From positions 1-64,000 of the forward strand of contig JAZTYJ010000020.1 of NCBI GenBank assembly GCA_045636865.1: a stretch of 64,000 nt of DNA, written 5' to 3'. The notes beneath the pieces are model-generated. The model worked only from the letters and a program-made list of their open reading frames with translations. It searched no databases and was not told where the DNA came from. A program made the position numbers and the translations under genes. Each line of letters opens with the position of its first letter. The stretch's first letter is position 1. Of the stretch, positions 34,120-41,874 are shown one piece after another. Origin of the DNA: SIG480 sp045636865. Its GTDB lineage: Bacteria; Bacillota; Clostridia; Oscillospirales; JAAYXM01.

Positions 34120-34989
34120 TTACCACTGGCTGTTCCACTCGTCGTTTACTTTCATAAACTCGGTGTCTTCTTTCATAACCTTAAATGTCGCGGCACAGGT
34201 CTTAACTCTTGCTCTCATATAAGCCTTTGCAAGACGCTCGTTGCAGTAGGGGAAATACTGCGCAGCGTACGAATTCGGGTAGTCTGCACACCACATCATT
34301 GTGCCGTAGTTGATGCCGACCTCATAGAGGTGATCCATACGGTGAATGCTCATTCCATCCTCATCGCCCATCTTTGAAACGTCGACAAGCTCCGAATGCG
34401 ACTCCGCAACAAGGAGCATTTCTTCAAAGCCTGCGTGCCCGTCAAGAATCTTCTCGTCAATATATCTCTTGATGATGGAATAATCTTCGTCATTGAGCTC
34501 GGGATATTCTTCACGGTGTGCGATGATATCCTGAAACTCAGCATCAAGCTTCATAAATGAATGGTATGCGGCTACAATATAATCGCGCTTTTTCTCGCGC
34601 ATCATGTTGCAGAATGTGTTGAGAATTGATCCGTTTCCGCCGTGGGAATTGAAGATTATAATCTTTTTAAAGCCATTTCGCGCAATCTCGCGGCAAAGCT
34701 CATCAAGATAGTCAAGCATAAGCTCATTTGTGAGGCAGATTGATCCCGGGCAATACTGAAGTCCGTTTATGTGACCATAAGCAAAAGTCGGCATAATTAC
34801 AACCGGCTCAATTTCTGCCGCAAGATATGCAGTTCTCTCCGCGATGATGTTGTCGGTTCCGAGCGGCATATGCGGGCCGTGTTTTTCCATCGCGCCGTAC
34901 GGAATGACGCAGACACCCTTTGATTTTTCTATGGCCTCCGGAATATCTGAAGACTTAAGTTCTTCCCAGAACATTGCATTTGGTAACAT
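34120..34989 (-). CDS. Creatininase-family hydrolase, copy B
   Basis: A 289-residue paralogue of copy A with the same motifs (PYGAMEKHGPHMPLGTDN, NSHGGNGS, HAGFEEMLL). Both start MLPNAM and share the end VNDEWN. Copy B has SHGG where copy A has AHGG. The gene starts at 34989 after AAGGAGG and ends 15 bases before copy A. The pair is a recent tandem duplication that kept both frames intact, so two related substrates or a hetero-oligomer are likely. Confidence 0.9.
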   Translation of the reverse strand: MLPNAMFWEELKSSDIPEAIEKSKGVCVIPYGAMEKHGPHMPLGTDNIIAERTAYLAAEIEPVVIMPTFAYGHINGLQYCPGSICLTNELMLDYLDELCREIARNGFKKIIIFNSHGGNGSILNTFCNMMREKKRDYIVAAYHSFMKLDAEFQDIIAHREEYPELNDEDYSIIKRYIDEKILDGHAGFEEMLLVAESHSELVDVSKMGDEDGMSIHRMDHLYEVGINYGTMMWCADYPNSYAAQYFPYCNERLAKAYMRARVKTCAATFKVMKEDTEFMKVNDEWNSQW

Positions 34990-34990
34990 A

Positions 34991-35851
34991 TCAAAAATCC
35001 TCCTTAAGTATACCGCCGGCAATGCCGATCGGTCTTTTTTCTTTTAAATACTTAATTGCCGCACGCTGCATCGTCGTATTCTGCGGAAGAGCATCAAGGT
35101 CCCTCACATCGCAACCGGGGAAAATCCAGCCCAATACGGCAGATGGGTTTTCCTCAATCACATAAATATCATAGCTTTTCCCGAAAGCGACGATTGACGA
35201 CTTTTCCGAAAGCACCTCCGAAAGCCACGGATGCAAAAGCCACGTTATGCAGATGAATGTGCATTTTTCGTGATTGAAATATTTTTTGAAAAATCCGCGC
35301 GCAAGGGCGTATGCTTCCCTGCACTTTTCGGGAGAGAAGTCAACTCCCGTCGGAATGTGAACACCGATGAGCTTATCGCCCGTCTTTATGCCAAATTTCG
35401 GGATGTCTTTGCCGTCAAAGTCGTAGTAATGAAACTCTAAGTTTCCGAGGCGGAAGAGAATAAGATCCAAAAAGAGGCGAAACCAGTAAAGAATTGAGAT
35501 GTCCATACCGTATCCGTCGAAATATTTGTCTCTTTTTTCGCAGTTTCGCGGGATATCCGACATCGTTGCAAAGAAAACCTCGTCAGAAATTCCGCGCCCG
35601 CGGTACTTTTCAAGCGCCTTTTCGGTTTCAAGAATATGAATATAAAGGCAGAGCTGCGATGCTTTTGCACCAAACTCATCTGAACGTGTCTGCAAAAATT
35701 CCAAAAACGCCTCGTTTCCGCCGTCGAATGCAGCAAGCGCTTCATTTATAAATCCGGGGTTTTCCTGCGCTTTTTTATGTAGCGCAAAAAAGATGTCGAT
35801 TCCTTTTTGCGTAAATGTCATTTTCTTGAGGTATTGGTTATAGTCTGTCAT
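34991..35851 (-). CDS. Acyltransferase-like protein (NAT_N/GNAT_C type)
   Basis: A 285-residue protein that matches, as I recall the family, the two-domain N-acyltransferase NAT_N plus GNAT_C arrangement: a helical N-terminal half and a C-terminal GNAT-like half with LGNLEFHYYDFDGK, IGVHIPTGVDFSPEKCREAY and ICITWLLHPWLSEVL. No experimental role is known to me. The ATG at 35851 has GGAG upstream. It ends one base before the creatininase copy B ATG, so the three genes are one unit. Acetylation or acyl transfer onto a sugar-derived substrate is inference. Confidence 0.78.
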   Translation of the reverse strand: MTDYNQYLKKMTFTQKGIDIFFALHKKAQENPGFINEALAAFDGGNEAFLEFLQTRSDEFGAKASQLCLYIHILETEKALEKYRGRGISDEVFFATMSDIPRNCEKRDKYFDGYGMDISILYWFRLFLDLILFRLGNLEFHYYDFDGKDIPKFGIKTGDKLIGVHIPTGVDFSPEKCREAYALARGFFKKYFNHEKCTFICITWLLHPWLSEVLSEKSSIVAFGKSYDIYVIEENPSAVLGWIFPGCDVRDLDALPQNTTMQRAAIKYLKEKRPIGIAGGILKEDF

Positions 35852-35984
35852 AATTAATCTCCGATAGCTTTTTCGAGCTAATTCTATCACTTTGAATCTG
35901 CATTTGCAAGACTTTAAGTTGTCGTATTTCAGCACTCCGTTGATGTATTTAAAGCCGAGAAATGCGTGCATCCTCGGCTTTATG

Positions 35985-37367
35985 CTAAAATCCTAAATAT
36001 TTTATAACGTTTTTGCAGCAGATGCCCTCTACAAGCTCGCGCAAAAGCTCTTCGTCGTTCGGGAAAAGCCCGTCTTCAACCCAAGAACCGATGACATCGC
36101 AGATGATTCGTCTGAAATACTCGTGTCTCGGATAAGAAAGCAAGCTTCGCGAGTCGGTGAGCATACCGATAAACGTTCCAAACGCGGAGAGAGATGCGTG
36201 GTCCTTTGCGTGGTTTCGCATACCCTCGATATGGTCGCAGAACCACCATGCAGAACCAAACTGAATTTTCCCTTCGCACTCGCCGGGGAAATCGCCGCAC
36301 ATACTTGCAAGAACATAGTTATCGTTTGGGCGGAGACCGTAGAGAATTGTTTTCGGAAGCTTTCCTTCGCAATCGCAATGATCAAGAACAGAAATGAGCT
36401 TTCTTGCAATAAAGGTCTCTGCCATAGAGTCAAACCCTGCATCGGGGCCGAGACGCTCAAACATACGGGTGTTGTTGTTTCTTATCGGGCCGATGTGAAT
36501 CTGCATCGCAAAGCCGAGCTCGTGATACTTCCTGCAGAGGTTTAAGAAGATATACGTCATATACTTCTCAACTTCAAGCGGAGAGAGCGTCTTTCCGCTC
36601 ATTCTGCGGCGGAAGATGCGATCAGCCTCACGTGGAGAGCAGGGAGCATATGGGATGTCGAGAAAACCGTGGTCAGAAATAAGACACCCGACTTCTTTGA
36701 AAAACTCTGCCCTTTCAAAAAGCCACGAGAGAAGCTCCTGCGCGCTCTTTATTTTTACAGGCAGACTGTTTATGTAATCTATAAAATAATAGTGCTCAAT
36801 TCCTATCGCCTTTTCAGGGCGGAAGGTCGGAAGAACGCGGGCTGAAAACCCTTCCTCTTTTAGCTTTATGTGATATTCGAGGCTGTCCTTCGGGTCGTCA
36901 GTCGTGCAGACAACTGCAACGTTTGAACGCAGAATGAGATTTCGCGCAGAGAATTCGGGAGATGCGAGCATCTTTTCCGTCTTGTCAAAAATCTCATCTG
37001 CAGTGTCAGAAGACAGCGGCGTATCTATGCCGAAATACCGCTGGAGCTCAAGATGAGCCCAGTGGTATATCGGATTTCCTATAAGTTTTGGCATAACAGA
37101 GGCAAATGCGCGAAACTTCTCGCGATCAGGTGCATCACCTGTTATAAAGCGCTCGTCGATTCCGCAGATTCGCATCACGCGCCACTTGTAATGGTCGCCG
37201 CCGAGCCAGAGCGTTGCGAGGTTTCCGCCGTATTTGTCCTCATAAATCTCCTTCGGGTCGAGATGGCAGTGGTAGTCGTAAATCGGAAGGTCCTTTGCGA
37301 TGTCGAAATAGAGATGACGCGCCGTCTCGGTTTTAAGGAGAAAGTCTTTGTCCATAAAAGCTTTCAT
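35985..37367 (-). CDS. uxaC: Glucuronate isomerase (uronate isomerase)
   Basis: Converts D-glucuronate to D-fructuronate and D-galacturonate to D-tagaturonate in the cytoplasm. Family motifs: YDYHCHLDPKEI near residue 30, GGDHYKWRVMRICGI, a YGLRPNDNYVLASMCGDFPGE region and SAWWFCDHIEGMRN in pieces, giving the amidohydrolase-type TIM barrel. Length 460 is normal. No uxaA or uxaB (altronate pathway) or kduI is adjacent. It sits in the middle of the leftward catabolic operon and is the only unambiguous hexuronate enzyme. Confidence 0.96.
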   Translation of the reverse strand: MKAFMDKDFLLKTETARHLYFDIAKDLPIYDYHCHLDPKEIYEDKYGGNLATLWLGGDHYKWRVMRICGIDERFITGDAPDREKFRAFASVMPKLIGNPIYHWAHLELQRYFGIDTPLSSDTADEIFDKTEKMLASPEFSARNLILRSNVAVVCTTDDPKDSLEYHIKLKEEGFSARVLPTFRPEKAIGIEHYYFIDYINSLPVKIKSAQELLSWLFERAEFFKEVGCLISDHGFLDIPYAPCSPREADRIFRRRMSGKTLSPLEVEKYMTYIFLNLCRKYHELGFAMQIHIGPIRNNNTRMFERLGPDAGFDSMAETFIARKLISVLDHCDCEGKLPKTILYGLRPNDNYVLASMCGDFPGECEGKIQFGSAWWFCDHIEGMRNHAKDHASLSAFGTFIGMLTDSRSLLSYPRHEYFRRIICDVIGSWVEDGLFPNDEELLRELVEGICCKNVIKYLGF

Positions 37368-37378
37368 ATGCGTTTCCT

Positions 37379-38146
37379 TTATTTGTAACCGTATTTTTTA
37401 CTTAAGAAGTTGTAGCTCATCTCAAGCGATGCAAACGGATCGGGCGACCAGTTGGTATCCTGCTCGACGTAGATTTTCTCATATCCGAGCTCATCGCAGG
37501 TAGCAACAATTTCATCCCAGTCGAGGTTGCCGTAGCCGACTTCGCAGATAGCCGGAGCATCGTCAACAACCTTAAGGTCCTTATAATGAACACCGCCAAT
37601 GATGTCCTTGTGCTTTCTGATAAACTTGACCGGATCAATGCCTGCAGCTGCAAGCCAGTAAACGTCTACCATAAGCTTTATGTTTTCACCTCTGAAGTCG
37701 AGGATGTGATCCATAATGTTCTTGCCGTCAACGGGAGCAAATTCGTATGCGTGGTTATGATATGTGAAGATTGCGCCCTCTTTTGCCATTTCGTCTGCAA
37801 CCTTGTTTGCTCTGTCAAAGAAGCTCTTTATGTCAGCTGCAGATCCGCGGAGATTTCCGGGGATTGCACCGACGCCGAAGGTATCACAACCGAATGTTTT
37901 GAAGTATTTGATTGCTCCTGCGATATCTTCTTCGATAAAATCGAGAGAGCAATGAGCAGATGTAGCTCTGATTCCCGATTCGTCGCATGCTGCCTTGATT
38001 TCATCTGCAGTGAGATGGCCCATTGCAGAAACCTGAGCTACCTTATATCCCATCTTTGCAAGTTTTTTAAAACTCTCTATTGTCTGTGCACCGTCTTTGA
38101 GGTACTCCCAAGCGGTATACATCTGTGCACCAATATATCTCTCCAT
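37379..38146 (-). CDS. Sugar phosphate isomerase/epimerase-like TIM barrel
   Basis: A 255-residue protein of the AP-endonuclease-2/xylose isomerase-like TIM barrel superfamily. Metal-site words: YHNHAYEF (His), MVDVYWLAAAG (Asp), GVHYKDL (His-Lys-Asp) and YVEQDTNW (Glu). The start at 38146 follows AAGGAGAG; the longer frame would overlap the Gfo gene. Members include keto-sugar epimerases and glycoside-3-oxo-processing enzymes. It is separated from uxaC by 12 bases. Confidence 0.9.
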   Translation of the reverse strand: MERYIGAQMYTAWEYLKDGAQTIESFKKLAKMGYKVAQVSAMGHLTADEIKAACDESGIRATSAHCSLDFIEEDIAGAIKYFKTFGCDTFGVGAIPGNLRGSAADIKSFFDRANKVADEMAKEGAIFTYHNHAYEFAPVDGKNIMDHILDFRGENIKLMVDVYWLAAAGIDPVKFIRKHKDIIGGVHYKDLKVVDDAPAICEVGYGNLDWDEIVATCDELGYEKIYVEQDTNWSPDPFASLEMSYNFLSKKYGYK

Positions 38147-38165
38147 TTTTTCTCTCTCCTTAATA

Positions 38166-39335
38166 TTAGTTGCCCGAAGCTGACATATCAACACTCTTCG
38201 GCTTCTTTACAACCTTGACGTATGTTGAATTTTCAATCTTGTCGTTGAGTGCTGCGAGGTATTTATCGTGGTCAAGCTCTTTTGTCTTTATCCACTTTCC
38301 GCCCTCCCATGCTGAAGTGTAGATGCTGTTTGCAAGAATAACTTCATTGAGTCCGTCCTCGGCAGATGCAATCGGCTCTGCTTTTCCGAGAACGCAGAGT
38401 GCAAAGTTTTCAACTATTTCTGCATAGCACCAGTCATTTGCTTTTGGAAGCGGGATTTCGCTTTTTTCATTCTTGAGCGGTGTAAAAACGTCTTCGCTTG
38501 TTCTGTTGAACTCGCGCTCTGATATTTCGTTTTTCCAGAATGTGAGGGTATCGTTTTCAAAAACAAGTTTGCCCATATCAGCAGAAATTTCAAGACGGTT
38601 TGTTCCCGGAGCCTCGCCTGTTGCTGTAGTGTAGAGACCAATCATACCGTTATTATGTTTAAAGATAGCAGAAGCTTCATCATCAACCTCGATGTTGTAG
38701 TACTTTCCGAATTCCACGTTTGCAAAAACCTCATCCGGAAGTCCAAACATCCAGTTGTAAAGATCGAGCTGGTGCGGATTCTGGTTGACTATTGTTCCGC
38801 CGCCTTCGCCCTTCCATGTTGAACGCCACTCGCTGCTGTCGTGGTATGCCTGACGGCGGTACCAGTTTGTAACAATCCAGATAACCTTCTTTATCTTACC
38901 AAGCTCTCCTGATTTAATAAGATTGCGAATAGTGGCAAAAGCAGGGGTTAATCTGACCATAAATCCGATTGTGAGAACCTTGTTATATTTCTTTGCAGCC
39001 TCGTTCATCTCAATGACCTGCTTTGCATAAACGCCCGACGGCTTCTCGGAAAAAACGTGGAGACCGTTTTCAAATGCCTTAATTGCGAGAGGAGAATGAG
39101 AATAGTGCGGAGTTGCGATTAAAACAGCGTCAATGAGACCGCTTTTCATCATCTCTTCAGCGTCTGTAAACTGCTTTGCGGAAGGTGCGTTTTCGTCGCA
39201 CCACGAAAGTGCTTCGGGGTTTACGTCGCATACTGCGGTAAGCTCAACGTGGGGAGCGTTGCCCGATTTGAGCTGGTTGATATGAACCTGCCCGATATTC
39301 CCAATACCGATAATACCGATTCTTACCTTTTCCAT
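38166..39335 (-). CDS. Gfo/Idh/MocA family oxidoreductase
   Basis: A 389-residue dehydrogenase with GIIGIGNIGQVH, catalytic SEKPSGVYAKQ and NPHQLDLYNWMFG (the GGGTIVNQNPHQLD motif with Gln-Asn before Pro-His). The protein is longer than the other Gfo proteins here, with a C-terminal KELDHDKYLAALND extension. Members of this size include glucose-fructose oxidoreductase and 3-oxo-glycoside dehydrogenases. It lies between two TIM-barrel epimerase genes. Confidence 0.92.
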   Translation of the reverse strand: MEKVRIGIIGIGNIGQVHINQLKSGNAPHVELTAVCDVNPEALSWCDENAPSAKQFTDAEEMMKSGLIDAVLIATPHYSHSPLAIKAFENGLHVFSEKPSGVYAKQVIEMNEAAKKYNKVLTIGFMVRLTPAFATIRNLIKSGELGKIKKVIWIVTNWYRRQAYHDSSEWRSTWKGEGGGTIVNQNPHQLDLYNWMFGLPDEVFANVEFGKYYNIEVDDEASAIFKHNNGMIGLYTTATGEAPGTNRLEISADMGKLVFENDTLTFWKNEISEREFNRTSEDVFTPLKNEKSEIPLPKANDWCYAEIVENFALCVLGKAEPIASAEDGLNEVILANSIYTSAWEGGKWIKTKELDHDKYLAALNDKIENSTYVKVVKKPKSVDMSASGN

Positions 39336-39368
39336 AATAATTCTCCTTTTATATGTGAGTTTTTCAAT

Positions 39369-40217
39369 TTATATACTTTCAACAATTTTGTTAAATGCGT
39401 CGAATGCGATTTTAAAGGTGTGAAGCCCTGCCTTTTCCTCGCTTACGGCAGAGGTGTTGCCCTCTTCCTCAAGTCCGGCAAGACCGTCAAACTGCGCAAG
39501 ATGCGGCTCAAGCGAAATGAAGCCTTCGTATCCGTCGCGAGAGAGAGCCGATAAAAGCTCGTATATCGTGCCGTCTCCCATACCGGGCGGAACAACCTTC
39601 TCGCCGACTGCGTCTTTGATGTGGATATACTCGATTTTGTCTTTTAAAACTTCGTATGCATCGGGGCAAGGGACACATCCGCATTGTACGAAGTTTGCAG
39701 GGTCAAGCACCGCGCGGAAATTATCCGAATCAACCGCGTCGAGAATATATCTGCAACGCTTGGGTGTGTCGCCGTAAATTCCCTTTTCGTTTTCGTGGAG
39801 GAGTATAACGCCCTCCTCTTCTGCGATTTTCGCCATCATCTTAAGGCGCGCTACAACCTCGTCACGATAGATTTCGGGGTCTTCTCCCTTCGGCATAAAG
39901 AAGCTGAACATTCTTATGTACTTCGTACTGAAAATTTTCGCAAGTGAAATGACGTGGCGAAGCTTTTCAAGATGCGGCTCAATAGGATCCTTTATGCTAA
40001 TCTTCCCGATGGGCGAGCCGATTGACGACACCGCGATACCGCGCGCATCCGCAAGAGACTTTACCTCCCTTGCCTTTTCTTCGCTTATGTCGCCGATGTT
40101 TTCACCGTCAACGCCGCGGATTTCAAACCATTTCATGCCGAGTGCCGAAAGCCCGTCAAACTGCTTTGAAATAGATGCGTCAATCTCGTCTGAAAAACCG
40201 CTGAGGATGTACTTCAT
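39369..40217 (-). CDS. Sugar phosphate isomerase/epimerase-like TIM barrel
   Basis: A 282-residue AP-endonuclease-2-type TIM barrel. Metal-site words: LLHENEKGIYGD (Glu), AVLDPANFVQCG (Asp), YIHIKDAVG (His, Asp) and ISLEPHL (Glu). It is the first gene of the operon; GGGAGG precedes the ATG. The N-terminus MKYILSGFSDEIDASI is that of a subfamily often found with Gfo proteins. It is not closely similar to the barrel at 37379-38146, so the two probably act at different steps. Confidence 0.9.
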   Translation of the reverse strand: MKYILSGFSDEIDASISKQFDGLSALGMKWFEIRGVDGENIGDISEEKAREVKSLADARGIAVSSIGSPIGKISIKDPIEPHLEKLRHVISLAKIFSTKYIRMFSFFMPKGEDPEIYRDEVVARLKMMAKIAEEEGVILLHENEKGIYGDTPKRCRYILDAVDSDNFRAVLDPANFVQCGCVPCPDAYEVLKDKIEYIHIKDAVGEKVVPPGMGDGTIYELLSALSRDGYEGFISLEPHLAQFDGLAGLEEEGNTSAVSEEKAGLHTFKIAFDAFNKIVESI

Positions 40218-40249
40218 AAGAGAAAACCTCCCGTTGCAAAAAATTAATG

Positions 40250-40277
40250 TTTACAAAAAGCTTTTGTATGGTATAAT
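40250..40277 (+). promoter_or_regulatory. araC-type regulator promoter
   Basis: TTTACA (40250-40255), 16-bp spacer, TATAAT (40272-40277) with extended TGG. The spacer holds the near-palindrome ACAAAA-AGCT-TTTGT, a possible regulator site between the divergent genes. Confidence 0.7.
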
Positions 40278-40358
40278 TATATACATATATTGCAATTTCT
40301 TAAATGGTGGATATTATTTTATACCGCCGTTTTTAGTACAATTTTAAGGAGTTTTGGT

Positions 40359-41117
40359 ATGAAACCCAATATTGCAAATGATATCTGTTACTATTGCAAC
40401 ACCTATACAAAGGCGGTTGCACCGCTTATGGAGGTGAAGCTTGATTGCTACGACTTAACCCTCGTGCTCTCGGGCAGCCTTACATATTATTTAAACGGAA
40501 AGCTTGTGATTTTAGAGGCTGGGGATGCGATTTTCTTCAATAAAGGAGATATCCGCCGTCGTGAAGCAGGGTCTGCACCCGTACATTACATAAGCTTTAA
40601 CTTTTTCACGCTCGATGCCGAATCTCTTCCGTTTGATCATGTGTTTCGCGGTTGCATAACCGAGGATATAAGAAAACTATTTACGATTTATCATCCGATT
40701 TATCTTTCAAATAAGTTTCACGGCAAGGAAAAATGCTCTCTCATCTTAAACTACATCCTCTTTGAGCTCTCCGAGCTCTCCGCACTCGGATACAGAAACG
40801 AGCACGTTGTAAACGTCATCAAATACATCGACGAAAACATAACAAAAACGCTCTCTCTTAAGGATATCGCCGGGCATTTTCATCTCTCCAAGGAGTATCT
40901 CTCCGCAATTTTCAAGAGGGAGACGGACACCCAGCTTATGGTGTATATCAATGAGCAGAAGATGAAGCTTGCAAAGGCGCTTATCTTAAGCGAGGAGATG
41001 CCGTTTGCATCGGTTTCTGATTATCTCGGATATGAGAATTACGACTACTTCTCAAAAACATTCAAAAAATACACAGGTGTTTCCCCCTCGCAGTTTAAAA
41101 AGAACAGCAGAGGATAG
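40359..41117 (+). CDS. AraC-family transcriptional regulator
   Basis: A 252-residue regulator: cupin sensor domain (about 20-120, with LSGSLTYYLNGKLVILEAGDAIFFNKGD in pieces) and C-terminal two-HTH AraC domain (about 150-250: SLKDIAGHFHLSKEYLSAIFKRETD and PFASVSDYLGYENYDYFSKTFKKYTGVSPSQFK in pieces). The ATG at 40359 has AAGGAG at 7 bases; the frame open to 40290 lies in the promoter. Its divergent place suggests that it controls the 33.2-40.2 kb operon in response to a sugar-derived ligand. Confidence 0.93.
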   Translation: MKPNIANDICYYCNTYTKAVAPLMEVKLDCYDLTLVLSGSLTYYLNGKLVILEAGDAIFFNKGDIRRREAGSAPVHYISFNFFTLDAESLPFDHVFRGCITEDIRKLFTIYHPIYLSNKFHGKEKCSLILNYILFELSELSALGYRNEHVVNVIKYIDENITKTLSLKDIAGHFHLSKEYLSAIFKRETDTQLMVYINEQKMKLAKALILSEEMPFASVSDYLGYENYDYFSKTFKKYTGVSPSQFKKNSRG

Positions 41118-41128
41118 CACAATATGCA

Positions 41129-41162
41129 AAACCCCCGACGGAAACTCATCCGTCGGGGGTTT
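41129..41162. terminator. Bidirectional terminator
   Basis: Perfect 13-bp stem (AAACCCCCGACGG and its complement), 8-nt loop, between convergent genes. Confidence 0.92.
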
Positions 41163-41169
41163 GAAGTTT

Positions 41170-41874
41170 TTAAAGCGGGCTTGCTTTTATCTTTGCAAAG
41201 CGGCGCGGATATTTTTTCGGCGTTTCGGAGATTTTTTCAATAACGAGAACGGTATGAGTTATATCCGTTCCGAAAAGCTGATAGTCGCGTCTTTCGCGGA
41301 TTTTTCCGCCGAGCGTTTTTATCGCGTTCTTTGCGCGGTTTATCTCCTCTTCACAGTCTGCCGCCTTCATCGCAAGGAAAACTCCCCCGACCTTTACAAA
41401 CGGCAGGCACATCTCCGCAAGCATTGAAAGATCTGCAACTGCGCGTGATACTGCGATGTCATAGCCTTCGCGATATCCCGGCTCGTTTGCCTGCTCTTCG
41501 GCGCGCGCGTGGATGCATTCGACATCGGAAAGCGAAAGAGCGTCGCACACACCGTTTAAGAAGTTTATTCTCTTTCCGAGGGAGTCGAGAAGCGTAAGGC
41601 GTATGTCATTTCTCGCAAGGCGGAGAGGAAGCCCGGGAAACCCTGCGCCGCAGCCGACGTCGATAACGCGCTTGTTTGTAAAATCGTATTCGTTAAGGAG
41701 AGCAAGCGAGTCGGCAAAGTGGCGGATGCAGACTTCACGCGGCTCGGTGATCGCGGTTAAGTTCATAACCTTGTTCGTTTCAAGGAGCATATCCGAAAAG
41801 GTCATAAAAGGCTCTGCCGCGCAAGAGAGCGAGAGCGATGAAAAAATGTCGGTCAGAAGCTCTTTCATTATCAT
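41170..41874 (-). CDS. rsmG: 16S rRNA methyltransferase G
   Basis: Methylates N7 of G527 in 16S rRNA. The 234-residue protein has the SAM site VIDVGCGAGFPGLPLRL, the LLDSLGKRINFL motif and SRAVADLSML, all typical. Its ATG overlaps the mnmG TGA (ATGA), and AAGGGG lies upstream inside mnmG. The mnmG-rsmG pair usually lies near the origin; here it is about 34 kb away. Confidence 0.96.
   Translation of the reverse strand: MIMKELLTDIFSSLSLSCAAEPFMTFSDMLLETNKVMNLTAITEPREVCIRHFADSLALLNEYDFTNKRVIDVGCGAGFPGLPLRLARNDIRLTLLDSLGKRINFLNGVCDALSLSDVECIHARAEEQANEPGYREGYDIAVSRAVADLSMLAEMCLPFVKVGGVFLAMKAADCEEEINRAKNAIKTLGGKIRERRDYQLFGTDITHTVLVIEKISETPKKYPRRFAKIKASPL

Noticed and set aside
37586..38218. 210-codon Cys-rich frame opposite the TIM-barrel gene
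   Set aside because: The Cys residues come from the complement of Ala/Thr codons; the minus-strand gene has intact metal-site motifs.
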